A stretch of DNA of 64,000 bases from Tridacna crocea. Taxonomy: Eukaryota > Mollusca > Bivalvia > Cardiida > Cardiidae. The stretch spans positions 3,541,501 to 3,605,500 of the forward strand of contig OX031065.1 of NCBI GenBank assembly GCA_943736015.1, in the 5' to 3' direction. This document shows, piece by piece, positions 22,605-35,600 of the stretch. Position 1 is the stretch's first letter, and each line of letters starts with the position of its first letter. The position numbers were made by a program, and so were the translations under genes. The notes beneath the pieces are model-generated. The model saw only the letters and a list, made by a program, of their open reading frames with translations. It did no database searches and was not told the origin of the DNA.

Positions 22605-23620
22605 CAAGGAAATAGTCTGTTTGAAAGTCAATCAGAGCATTTGCCAACTTTCTTACTTTGTCTCCATGGAAATACAAGTTCTATATCACTTCCACTCTGA
22701 TGTTGAAAAAAGTCTGTCTGAGGATCACTCATGGCTTTCTGTCTCTAGCCCATGTCAACCTTATAGCTTTGTTTCCATGGAAACTAAAGTTCTATCACAC
22801 AATCTATCCTAAAATTTGTACAACTCTGTAGGTCACTCACAGCCTTATACGACCCTTTCACTTTGTCTCTATGGAAATCAACTGTACATAACTTCCACTT
22901 CATTGTAAATACAAGTCTGAAGGTAACTCAGCCTGTATCAACCTCTTTACTTTGTCTCCATGGAAACTTAAATCTTAGATCAAATCCACTCTAATGTTAG
23001 CTAATGTCTGTCTGAAGGTCATCTTTGGCTTTTTGTTGCCACAGAAACCAAAGTTTTACATCACTCCCAATCTCATAAGTGTGTCTGAAAGTCTCTCGTG
23101 AACTATGTCAATCTTCTATGTTTCCATGGAAACCAAAGTTCTACATCACTTCATTTTAATGTTAGCACAGGTCTGTCTGAAGGTCAATCAGAACCTTTGT
23201 GAACCTTGAAACTGAAAGTTCTACAGCACTTCTACTCTAATGTTAGTACAGATCTCTTTGAAGGTCACCCATGGCCTTCTGTCTCCAGGGAAACCAAAGT
23301 TCAAAAGCATTTCTACTCCAATGTTTGTACAAGTCACTCATAGCTTGTGTCAAACTTGTCTCCATGGAAACCACAGTCCCAAATGGCTTCCATTCTAGTG
23401 TTCATTTGAGTCTGTCTGAAGGTCACTCATGGCCTTTTGTTTCCATGGAAACCAAAGTTCTACATCACTTCAACTCTGATGTTATTTAAGTCTGCCTTAA
23501 GGTCACTCACTGCCATTTGTCTCCATGGCAACAAAAGTTCTTCATTGCTTTCACTCTAATGTTAGTACAAGTCTGTTTGAAGGTCACTCATGGCCTGTGT
23601 CAACCTTTTTACTTTGTCTT
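22605..23620. repeat. Tandem array overlapping the end of the LRRCC1 CDS
   Basis: About a dozen degenerate units of 70-110 bp. The shared plus-strand core is GTCTGTCTGAAGGTCACTCA, then a TGGCC… stretch, TTTGTCTCCATGGAAAC, a CAAAGTTCTACATCACTTC block and CTAATGTTAGTACAA. The last unit (23562-23620) is coding DNA on the minus strand and includes the stop codon. It will form part of the 3' UTR if the transcript extends that far. Confidence 0.85.
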
Positions 23621-23687
23621 CCATAGCTTTCTTGGCTGCTTGGTTCTCTTTCAATAGTTCTCTCATTTCCTCCTCAACTTCAAAGAT
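23562..23687 (-). CDS. LRRCC1: LRRCC1 terminal exon with stop codon
   Basis: 126 bp, 41 codons plus TAA at 23564-23562, with a TTTTTTACAG acceptor. It reads IFEVEEEMRELLKENQ and ends QAMSDLQTDLY. The recalled human protein stops at nearly the same position (…LNEIQQDM). The final 45 bp or so of coding sequence are also the first unit of a degenerate tandem array that runs through the 3' flank. Confidence 0.93.
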   Translation of the reverse strand: MFEVEEEMRELLKENQAAKKAMEDKVKRLTQAMSDLQTDLY

Positions 23688-26600
23688 CTGTAAAAAAAGC
23701 AAAACCCATGAATGCCAATAAACCTCTTTATAATTACCAAAAGACAAAAATGTCACAAAATCATAGCAACCATTGTTTTCTTCTTTTCCTACAAAGTTTT
23801 TAAAAGCTTTCGAATTCTAAGTCATTAAAACACAATTATTTTCCAAAGCCTTCTAATTCTGGGTAAGTTAAACAGGGAATAGTTTTATAAAGGTTTAAAC
23901 TTTGAGAAAAGTTTAAGTCTTTACCACAAAACCCGGAATTTTAACAACCCTATGGAAATGGCCTTTTGAAAACCTTGTAGGAAAAGGAGAAAATGCTGGT
24001 TACTAGCATTTTTCTCTTTTTCAAACAAGGTTTTCTGCACTTCCCAATACTGTAACCCTCATAACTGCTACATCTTATCTTGCTTTCAATTTGGAAAAGT
24101 CTAAAATTTTGTTGTTTGGTAAAGAGTTAAAGTTGCCACTGTAGCCAATAAAGACCAGAATCACTTTGTTCAATTTGGACTAGTCTTAAATATTGTCGTT
24201 TTGAGGAAGCGTTATGACAGATTTCCTGAAATTGTGAAAATAACAAATTCCCTGGACTGGTCTTCTAGGGTATCAGGGGAACCTTACACTAACTGCTTTA
24301 TCAGGGAAACCTTACACTTAACTGCTTTATCACCGGAACCTTACACTAACAGCTATATCAGGGGAACCTTACATTAACAGCTTTGATCCTTAATCACAAA
24401 CAGTGAAAGCAACATCTTCCACAGCCCAGGACAGATTATGAAAGTTACCACCCCAAAAATAACATCATCGGAAACTAATCCCAAAACACAGCCCTCTCAG
24501 CAAAATGCTCACAATGTATTTTGACAGTTTGTTTCATGTGTTGGGAGTTATGAAGAATGTTGAAATAAATATTGGTCATCTATGTTTTAAATAATTATTC
24601 CAAGCAAGTTCAACAACTCTCTCCTTTTTCAAAGTCTCTTCTATTTACATTTTGGAGATGATGAATAGCAAATGTACCTTGCTATTTGATTGGTTCTTTC
24701 AGAACAGACAGCAATAAATGATTACGAGTTCTTTGGGGTAACAAATTCTGATTCAATCTGCAAAGGTTGCATTGAGTAACATAATAATTATCACCCTTGC
24801 CTAGCAAAGATGTGAAAACAACCTAGCAAATTGCAGTTTCAATGTACTATTTCAGTCTTTAGTAGATGGCTAAATTTAGACCAGCCCAAACTGGAAGTAT
24901 CAGTAAATGTTTAATGTCACTCCAAAGATAGAGGTTATCTTTGATAAGGTAGAAAATATTGTGGAAAAAGGAGAAAATGCTGGTTACCAGCATTTTCTCC
25001 TTTTCCCACAATGTTTTCAAAAGACTTCTCTCTCAGGCTTGTTAAAACTTGTGACTGTGTAACTAAGGGTAGAGACAAAAACCACAAACCCTAAGGTTGG
25101 CTTTTTGTACTTCCTCGTCTTTCTCTTGCTCTAGTTGAGCCATCTGAACCTGATATACACTGATCTTGTCCTCAAGCTGTTTTCTAAATGCATCATCAGC
25201 TGATTTCAGCCTCTCAATTGCTAAACTGAAAGATGAAATTAAAACATAGTGCATGAATTGCATTATAATTATTATTATTATCTAATTTGCCTGACTGACT
25301 ATTATACTTGTTTTGAATATTGCATATCAGGGTTTTATGAATGAGTCTTTGGGCAAGACATCTAAATGCAGTCTTTTTCAGAAACAGAGTGATATTCAAT
25401 GAAAATTCTTCTTTTAACTCTTTACCAGACGACAAAATTTTAGATTTATCCAAAAAGTCAAAAAAGGGGGATAACCGTTTCAAAGAAATTTTGATATTTA
25501 CCATCCTTCACTGTATGGCATTTCATAGCCCTGTTTCAGGGCCAATCAAAAACAAGGACTAGCATGAACTAAGGCTACTTTCAGTTTGTCATCTGCAAAT
25601 ATGGCATTTTTTCCTTTAGAAAATTCTAGAATTTTATTCTTTAGTAAACAGTTGAACGAATGTTAAAGTTTTTAGACAGAATATCTCATAAACATCAAAC
25701 AGTGTAGATCTTGATCTACTCTGCAAGCAAAAAGCTGTAAAATGGCTCAATTCTTTACCACACAATGACACCATTTAATGACCCTGAGAAAGATGCCTAA
25801 TGGAAACATTGTGGGAAAAGGAAAAAATGCTGTTAACCAGCATTTTCTCCTTTTCCCACAAAGTTTTCTATCCTATCGAAGAAATATTGCATCATTTGAG
25901 CCACTATGAAATTGTTGTCTGCAAATGCTTTCATTTTGGACAGGACTAAAATTTTGTACAGGGTTACACATGCTGACGACTCAATCCAAGAATACAGAAG
26001 TTCTTACTTAGCTGCTGCTAATGCCTTATCTCTTTCTTGGGTCAACTTGGTCTCTTTTTTTTCCCATGATTCCTTCATCTCTCTGACTTGTTGCTCCAAC
26101 TGACCAATCAGCTGTGACTTCTCTTTCCATTTATTATTCAGTACACTGAAAAAAGAAATATTATGTTGAAGAAGTCATCTGCATAAATACATGTACAATT
26201 TTACCAGCATTTTCTCCTTTTCTCATAACTGTTAACTCATTACCACACAATATCAAATTTTTAATGACCCTGAGGGAGAAAGTGTTTGAAAACAGCATGG
26301 GAAAAGGAGAAAATGCTGGAAATCAGTACTTTATCTTTTACCAACCCTCTGAATGACATATTTCATCCTAAACAACATATAATTTTGTCAGCAAAATACT
26401 TTTGATTTGGATGGGTGTAAAATTTTGTCATCCGGTAAAGAGTTAGAGGATGGTTTGACCGTATACAAGCATTGTATATAGCATCAGACAGTGCACCAGA
26501 TGAACAGAAAACGGTAGAAAAACATTACAAACCATGATATTTTTCTGATTTTATTAAGTTCCTTTCAATTCGTTGTTTTCCCCAGAAGGTAAAACTGTAG

Positions 26601-29600
26601 TCCTTAACTCTTACCAGATGACAAAATTTCTGACTTGTCCAAATTGAAAGCACTTGCACAAGATAATATAACAACAAATTGAAAATTTAAAATTTGTTTA
26701 CTTGGGATTGTGTGGTAATGTGTTACGGAAGCCAAGGTAGCAAGAATGCACTATTTGACCACAAAACTCAGACAACAGTATCATAAATCATCCTGTTTTC
26801 TGTCCATTGTTACCGATATTTTCTCCTTTTTTCACAATATTTTCAAAGCCTCTTCCTTCAGGGTTCTTAAATTTCCGGATTGTTTGGTAATGTGCTATGG
26901 AAGGTTACAAGAGTGCACTAGTTGACCACAAAACCTAGACAACAGTATCATAAATCTTCCTGATTTCTGTCCATTGTTACATTCCTTTAAATTTTTTCTC
27001 CCTAACAGGACAGAACTGTAATAATCATATTAATGGATGTACTTTACAGATAAGTACAAAAGTACAGTAAGGCCTTATCAGACAACAAAGTTAAACTCTT
27101 TACCAGATGACAACATTTTAGACTGGTCCACATTGAAAGCCTATCCTGACCACAAATTGAATGTGTCTAAACCAATGAAATGTTTTCTCGAAAGGATGGA
27201 AAATGTTGTTGGAAAAGGAGAAAATGCTGGTTATTATGTTTTTCTCCTTTTTCCACAGTGTTTTCAAAGGGTTTTTCCTCAAAACTAGTCATTGTCAACA
27301 AATACAGGATTTGCAGATGACAGAGATGCAGATGATTTAGTCAAAGTAGCTCAAATGATGGATTTCGTCTATCAAAAGGTAGAGAACACTCTGATTTTCT
27401 TCCTTTTCCACAATGTTTTCAAAATGCTTTTGTTTTATTCTAAAGGTGGAAAAAATCTATAACCATTTTGTATATCTATAACCATTTTGTAAAGGATTAA
27501 TTCTCTGCCCATTGGATATAATTGACATTAGCTTGCTAGGAGATAAATGATGTTCTACTGTGAGGTCATTATGATTGCCTCAAAGAGTTCAGCACAACTG
27601 CAAAAGCTCTTGTGAATAGTGTCGATGGGAATCAGATGGTACAGAAACTGCTATCCAATCTTGATTCTACACTGAATAATATTTGAGACATACATGTACT
27701 GAACAATACAGTGTTGAAAATAAAAGATTAATCTTCTTTTTATAATGATTAATTAAAGTCAAAACTTTATACAAAGACCACCTATGGAAAGTCAATCAAG
27801 AGTTACCTATGTCACTGTCAATGGATGGCTACAATAACTTTAACCCTTTACTCCATAGATACTCATTTCTACGCCTCACTTGTAGGAGCCTTTGGAAAAC
27901 ATTGTGGCAAAAAGTGAAATTGCTCGTGACGAGCAATTTCACCTTTTGTCACAATGTTTTCTACGCTATCAAAAAGTGTCATATACACATAAAAAAACGG
28001 CTTCATCCTTGCTGTTATTTAGGGTCAATTAGAGATACCACAGAAATGCCTTATGGGGTAAAGGGTTAAGATAAAGATTGATTTGAAATTCTCAGTCAAA
28101 AAGGTTCAAACACGAGCACCCTATGCAGCTGCAAGCACACTGCTGAAAATGGTTTCAGGAAAAGACTGGTTTTTGGAAAAAGTTCTCAGTTGAAAAGCGG
28201 GAACAACTGTCTAAAATCTTTGACGGTTACTTGCACTTATTGTATGTGTTTCACTTTAAATAGTAATTATCTAGAGGAAGTCTGAAGTAACTATCTCTAG
28301 TAATGACAGAATTATAAAATGTGATGGTATTTGCATGAGGAGTTTTAACTTGTTACCAAACGACAAAATTTTAGGTTTGTCCAAATCAAATGCAAGTGCA
28401 GACGACAAAACAAAAGTGACTGAAAATTGGAAATTTGTTTTGTGAAGGGTATAAAACACTGTGGGAAAAGGAGACAAGAGGACCATGATGGTCCTATATC
28501 GCTCACCTGAGTACCATGCGGCATAGATCTAAAATAAAGATAAATACCACATATCATGGTTCAAGGCCAAATGATAATGAAACATGAGCAGTAAATTGTC
28601 GCAATTTAACTTGGGCCTTCGAAATTCCGTTCCCGACAAGCAAGAAATACTGTAAAAATGAAGATCAAAGCGGAATTACTCAAAATTAACCCAAGGTAGA
28701 GTTATTGTTTTTGTGCACTGTACTCTGTAATATTGAAACAAACATGCATACCAAGTTTGAAGTCATTCTGACTTGAGATGGCAATTTATTTCGGACTGGC
28801 ACTTAATGCTGTAAAAATGACATTCAAAGGGAAATAACTCAAAGACAGCAGGAAGTAGAGTTACAATTCTTAGGCACTGAACTTCTAAATATTGCAACAA
28901 AAAAGCATACCAAATTTCAAGTCATTCCTACTTAAGATGATAAAGTTTTGCTCCAGACAAGGATGAAATGTGAAAAAAAATGAAGGCCAAAGGGGGAATG
29001 ACTCAAAATTTGTGCTAGGAAGAATTATGGTTCTTGTGCACTGTACTCCATAACTTTTCAACAATCATGCATATCAAATTTGAATATGTTCAGGCTGCAG
29101 ATGACAAAGATATATTCCAGACAAGCAGAAAATGCTGTAAAAAAGATAATCAAAGGGAAATAACTCATAGATAGTATGAGGTAGAGTTATGGTTCTTCTG
29201 CACTGGACTCTGTATTATTGCAACAAACACAAATACCAAGTTTCAAGTCAATCGGACTGGAGATGACAATGTTATGCTTGGGACTAAGTACTATTTAAAG
29301 AACTTCCTTATTCAAGGGCAAATAACTCCAGTTGTTCTAATACAATTAAGTCCATAATCAAACTCATCCAAGATCTAGTGGTCATGTATATTTTGACCAA
29401 GTTTGGAACTAATTGGTTGATATTTGTAGATGCTAGAATGTAAACAAAGTGAAAAAATAGCAATTTTTCGAATGCAAGGGCAATAAACTCAATTTGTTCT
29501 GGTCCAATTACATCCATAATCCAACTTATTGGAGATCTTAATATATAATATGGTTATGCATATTCTTACCAAGTTTTGTGCTGAATGGTTAATAACTATA

Positions 29601-32600
29601 GATGCTAGAGTGTAAACAAAGTCAAATATAGCAATTTTTCTAATTCAAGGGCAAATAACTCCAGTCATTCTAATCGGATTTGACCCATAATCAAACATAT
29701 ACAAGATCTTATGATTATATATATTTTGGCCAAGTTAAGTGCTGATTGGTTAATAACTGTAGATGCTAGAGTGTAAACAATGTCAAATGTAGCAATTTTT
29801 CAAATTCAAGGTCAAATAACTTCATAATCTGATTAGGCCCATAATCCAAGTCATCCAAGAACTTACGGTCATATTATATTTTGATCAAGTTTGGTGCTAA
29901 TTGGTTAATATTTGTAGATGCTAGAGTGTAAACAACGTGAAATACATGTAGAGCAATTTTTCTATTCAAGGGCAAATAACTCCAGATGTTCTAATCCGAT
30001 TTGACCAATAATGGATCTCATCCGAAATCTTATGGTCATATATATTTTGACCAAATTTGGTGCTGATTGGTTGATAGTTGTAGATGCTATAGTGTAAACA
30101 AAGTGAAATATAGCAATTTTTCCAATTCAAGGGTATATAACTCTAAATGTTCAGATCCGATTAGACCAATAATCACACTCATCCCAGATCTTCAAGTTTG
30201 GTGTTGATTGGTTGATATTTGTAGATGCTAGAGTGTAAACAAAGTGAAATATAGCATTTTTTCTAATTCAAGGGCAAATAACTCCAGAATGATGTTTTCT
30301 GGTCCGATTTGACCCATTAACAAACTCAATTGAGATCTTGTGGTCAGATATATTTTGACTAAGTTTAGTGTTGATTGGTTGATAATTGTAGATGCTAGAG
30401 TGTAAACAAAGTGAAATATAGCAATTTTTCCAATTCAAGGGCAAATAACTCCAGAATGATGTTCTGGTCCGATTTGACCCATAAACAAACTCAATTGAGA
30501 TCTTATGGTCATACATATTTTGATCAAGTTAAGTGCTGATTGGTTGATAATTTTAGATGCTAGAGTGTAAACAAAGTGAAATATAGCAATTTTTCCAATT
30601 CAAGGGCAAATAACTCCAGGTGTTCTGGTCCAATTTGACCCATAATCGAACTCATCTGAGATCTTATGGTCATATATATTTTGACCAAGTTTATTGCTGA
30701 TTGGTTGATATTTGTAGATGCTAGAGTGTAAACAAGAAAATGTGAATGCACGACAGACAGACGACGGACGCTGACGGACGGTAAGTGATCACAATAGCTC
30801 ACCCTGAGCACTTTGTGCTCAGGTGAGCCAAAAATGCTGGTTACCAGCATTTTCTCCTTTTCCCACAATGTTTTCCAAAGGCTTCTTTTTCAGGGTCGGC
30901 AAAAGTAGGGATTGTGTGGTAATGTGTTAACCCTATCCCAAACAATCCATGGTTTTTACGGGTCTGGAATAGTAGTCTTTTAAAAACATTGTGGGAAAAG
31001 GAGAAAATGCTGGTAACCAGCATTTTCTCCTTTTCCCACAATGTTTTCTACTCTATCATAGATAGAAATCATCTTTTCAGCAAGAGTTGAATTGTCGTCT
31101 GCAAATGCTTTCAATTCCGTCTGGTACAAAAATTTGTCATTAGGGAAAGGGTTAAGCACAGTGTTACAGGAGACCGCTTCTTCATGCATGGCTTCATCCC
31201 AGTTTAAATACAATGCGTAATAACTGCAATAGGGGGAATTCTCTTTAGCTCTGTGGTTATGGTATTGGCCTTTCATCCGGGCTTAATAGATTTGAATCCT
31301 GCCCTGTCCCTGTATTTCTGCTATGCATTTGTTCATTTGTGTCTCTGTTACAGATTTTGTTCATTAGATGGGAGCTGGTCTGGGATTGGCCATTGAGCCA
31401 TTGGCCCTTTACCACACAATGACGACTTCTGACGACCATGAGGTAGAAACCTTTGGAAAACATTGTGAGAAAAATAGAAAATGTTGGTAACCAGCATTTT
31501 CTCCTCCCACAATGTTTCTATACATCCAAAATCAAATTTTGATTCTAAATCACATTTATTTTATATTCTGCACATGCTTTCAATTTGGACCAGTCCATAA
31601 ATTTGTCGTATGATAAAGAGTTAATTCCATTTGTTGCCCCCCAAAAAAGCCTTCCTGCCTTATGAGCAATAAATGATGACTTTTAGAGGGAGTGTGTTAA
31701 AACTGAAAACTGCAGGAATATACTTTGTATTTACTGGTATGAAACATTGGTCTAAAGATACTTAGGATAAACTATTTCTCCATTTCCCCCCATTTCTTTA
31801 CCTACCTGTGTGCTTTCTTAGATTCATCAAGTTCTTGCTGAAGCTCTGACACCTGATGCTTTAAGTCTTGTTTCCTTTCTCGTAGTCTTTCTAACATTTC
31901 CTGTATACAAGACATAAAGAAAAACTGTTAGGTTGACAGAAAGAGAGAAAGAAAGAAAGAAAGACTCATTCACTCATTACCAAACTACAAAATTTTAGGT
32001 TTGTCCAAATCGTAAGCTTTTGCAGACGACAAAATGAAAGTGACTGAAAATTTGAAATCTGTTTTGTCAAGGGTAGAAAACATTGTGGGAAAAGAAGAAA
32101 ACTCTGGTCACCAGCATTTTCTCCTTTTCCCACAATGTTTTCTTTTCTAAAGGCTTCTTTCACAAGGTCATCAAAAGTAGGGATTGTGTGGTAATGGGTT
32201 AACTCTTTTTTCAAACATCGAAATTTAAGATGGTTCTACATTCAAAGCACTTGCAGATGACAAGTTAAACCATTACCACTCAATCCCTACTTTTGACGCC
32301 CCTGAGAAAGAAGCCTTTTGAAAACACTGTGGGAAAAGGAGAAAATGCTGGTAACCAGCATTTTCTCCTTTTCCCACAGTGTTTTCTACCCTTTCCAGAA
32401 TAAATTTCTATTTTTCAGTCACCTTTATTTTGTCGTCTGCAAATGCTTTCAATTTGGACCAGTCTAAAATTTTGTCGTGTGGTAATGGGTTAAACTAGAG
32501 CTGTCACTGAAGTGATTTAATTACCCCACCAGCACTTTGACAGAAACAGGCAGTTGGACAAAAAGTTTTCTAAGTTCAAGGGGAGATTACCCTTGAATCA

Positions 32601-35600
32601 TAGGGAGTAGATGATCGAAAACTGTGTCTTGCACCACTTCAATATAATTATGACCAATTCATGTGCAAAGTTTCAATTTAATTGAAGGAGAACTGTAGGA
32701 AAAGGTTGCGACAAAGAATTGCTAGTATATGTACACCCAATGGACACACGGACAGACGGACATACATGTACAGATGGGCACACAGATAGGCAGACAGACG
32801 GATTCGAGTATATCCCCAAAAACATTCATTTTGAGGGGGTATGATAAGGCACAGAGTATGGTTAACAGCAATTTCTGCTTTTATCATGTTTTCAAAACCT
32901 GTCTTGCTCATGGCTGTTAAAACTCAGAAAATGCTCATTGAAAAAATAAAAATTGCCAATAAAATTTCTGTTGAAAAACAGCTGAAATCTATAGGGTTAT
33001 TTCGGCCAATTTTAACCCTATACCACACAATCCCGACATTTAGCGATCCTGATAAAGAAGCCTTTGAAAAACATTGTGGGAAAAGGAGAAAATGCTGGTA
33101 ACCATTTTCTCCTTTCCCCACAATGTTTTCTACCCTTCTACAACAAATTTTAATTTTTGAGCCACATATATTTTGTTGTCTGCAAATGCTCTCAATTCGG
33201 ACAAGTCTACAATTTTGTCATTTGTTAACTCATTACCAAACGACAATATTTCAGGTTTGTCCAAATCGAAAGCATTTGCAGACGACAAAATAAAAGTGAC
33301 TGAAAATTTGAAATTTGTTTTGTGAAGGGTAGAAAACATTGCGAGAAAAGGAGAAAATGCTGGTTACCAGCATTTTCTCCTTTTCCCACAATGTTTTCTA
33401 AAGGCTTCTTTCTCAGGGGCGTCAAAAGTATGGATTGTGTGGTAATGGGTTAAAGAGTTTAGCTTATTTCTTCCAGAAATTGTAACAAAGTTGGAGGCAG
33501 TGTTGACCTGGTAGCATAATTGCCTGTAATGTGAAAATGTAGTTGCTAACACACTTTGCAAGAATAAAAAGATTAACCCTTTCCCAAACGACAAATTTTT
33601 AGACTAGACCAAATTGAAAGCATTTGCAGACAACAATTCAACTCTTGCTGAAAAGATGATTTCTGTCTATGATAGGGTAGAAAACATTGTGGGAAAAGGA
33701 GAAAATGCTGGTTACCAGCATTTTCTCCTTTTTCAACAATGTTTTCAAAAGGCTACTATTCCAGACCCTAAAAAAACAGGGATTGTTTGGGAAAGGGTTA
33801 ATAACGAAAGCACCAGCCACCTAAAAATGGTATCTACAACTCAAAAATTTTATGAATAGAGATTCCCCAGACCCTATTGGAAAATTCCCCGCCCTCTCTC
33901 TGTTAATTCTTCACTATTCAATAAAATTTTGGACTGATTTAAATTGGAAGCATTCCTAATACAGGATTGTTGGTAAATGTTTACAGGGTATTTTCAGAGT
34001 CGTCTGTGGTAATTTTGATTAAATTTGTTACAGAAGGTCAAGATCAATCAACTTGGCTGCATTAGACTTTACAAGTTCACTGACTTCCTTAGATGACAGT
34101 AACTCTTTACAATTTTGCAAAATTTAAGACTCTCAGAATTTGAAGTGTTTGCAACTGACAAATCAGTTACTGGAGTGTGTCTTTGAGGGAATAGAAATCA
34201 GAAAATTATGAAAATGTTTAACCCATTACCACACAATCCCTACTTTTAATGACCCTGAGAAAGAAGCCTTTAGAAAACATTGTTGGAAAAGGAGAAAATG
34301 CTGGTAACCAGCATTTTCTCCTTTTTCTCCTTTTTTTCTCCTTTTTCTATACTATTTCCATACCCTTCACAAAACAAAGTTCAAATTTTCAGTCACTTTT
34401 ATTTTGTTGTCTGCAAACACTTTCGGTTTGGACAAACCAAAAAATTTGTCGTTTGGTAATGAGTTCAAGCATTTTCTCCTTTTCCCATCGTATATTCTAA
34501 TGCTCACTTTCTCCCGGTTGTGACTCTTTACCATATGTCAAATTTTAGACTAGTCCAAATTCAAAGCATAAAGCATTTGCAGATAACAAAAAAAAAAGTA
34601 ACTCAAAAATTGAAATTAGTTTCCAAAAGGGTTGAAAACGTTTTGGAAAAAGGAGAAAATGCTGATTACCAGCATTTTCTCCTTTTCCCACAATGTTTTC
34701 AAAAGGCTTCTTTCTCAGGGTCGTCTAAAGTAGGGATACTGTGGTAATTGGTTAAATTGTCATCTGCAAACACTTTCAAAATGGACAAGTCCACAATTTT
34801 ATTACACGGTAAAGACTCATCCAACTTACCCTCTACCACATGATCTTAAGTTTTTTATGACCCTGAGGAAGAAGCATTTTGAAAACATTGTGGTAAAAGG
34901 ATACAATGCTGGTTATTGGAAATGGAGAAAATGCTTGTAACCAGCACTTTCTCCTTTTCCGAAATGTTTTCTACCAGTCCTAAATTAAATCGTATCATAA
35001 TGACCACATTTGAACTGTCATCTGCAAACGCTTCAAATTTTGACACGCCTACAATTTTATCATGAGGTAAAGAGTTAATAAATAAATTCTACGTCCTCTG
35101 TCATTACGTCAAACAGCAGACACATTCATGCAGCCAAAACATTTCCCAAATGGAATATGGTTAACGTTAAGAGAATAAGACAGACAGTTTACATTAACCC
35201 ATTACCACACAATCCCTATTTTTGACGCCCCTGATAAAGAAGCCTTTTGAAAACACTGTGGGAAAAGGAGAAAATGCTGGTAACCAGCATTCTCTCCTTT
35301 TCCCACAGTGTTTTCTACCCTTCCCAGAACAAATTTCAATTTTTCAGTCACCTTTATTTTGTAGTCTGCCAATGTTTTCAATTTGGACCAGTCTAAAATT
35401 TTCTCGTGTGGTGAAGAGTTAACCCATGGCACTTTCCAAAACAATAAAATTCGAAGCACTTGCAGATGCCGACATATCAAAGGGGGCTCAAATGGCATAA
35501 TTTCTCTTCAATGGAGTAAAAAAACATTGAGGGAAAATGAAAAAATGCCGATTACCACCATTTTCTCCTTTTCCAGCACTGGTTTCAAACGCCTTCCACA

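Noticed and set aside
23562-23756. Reading the terminal exon frame upstream of 23687
   Set aside because: The upstream codons are intron sequence before a clear TTTTTTACAG acceptor.
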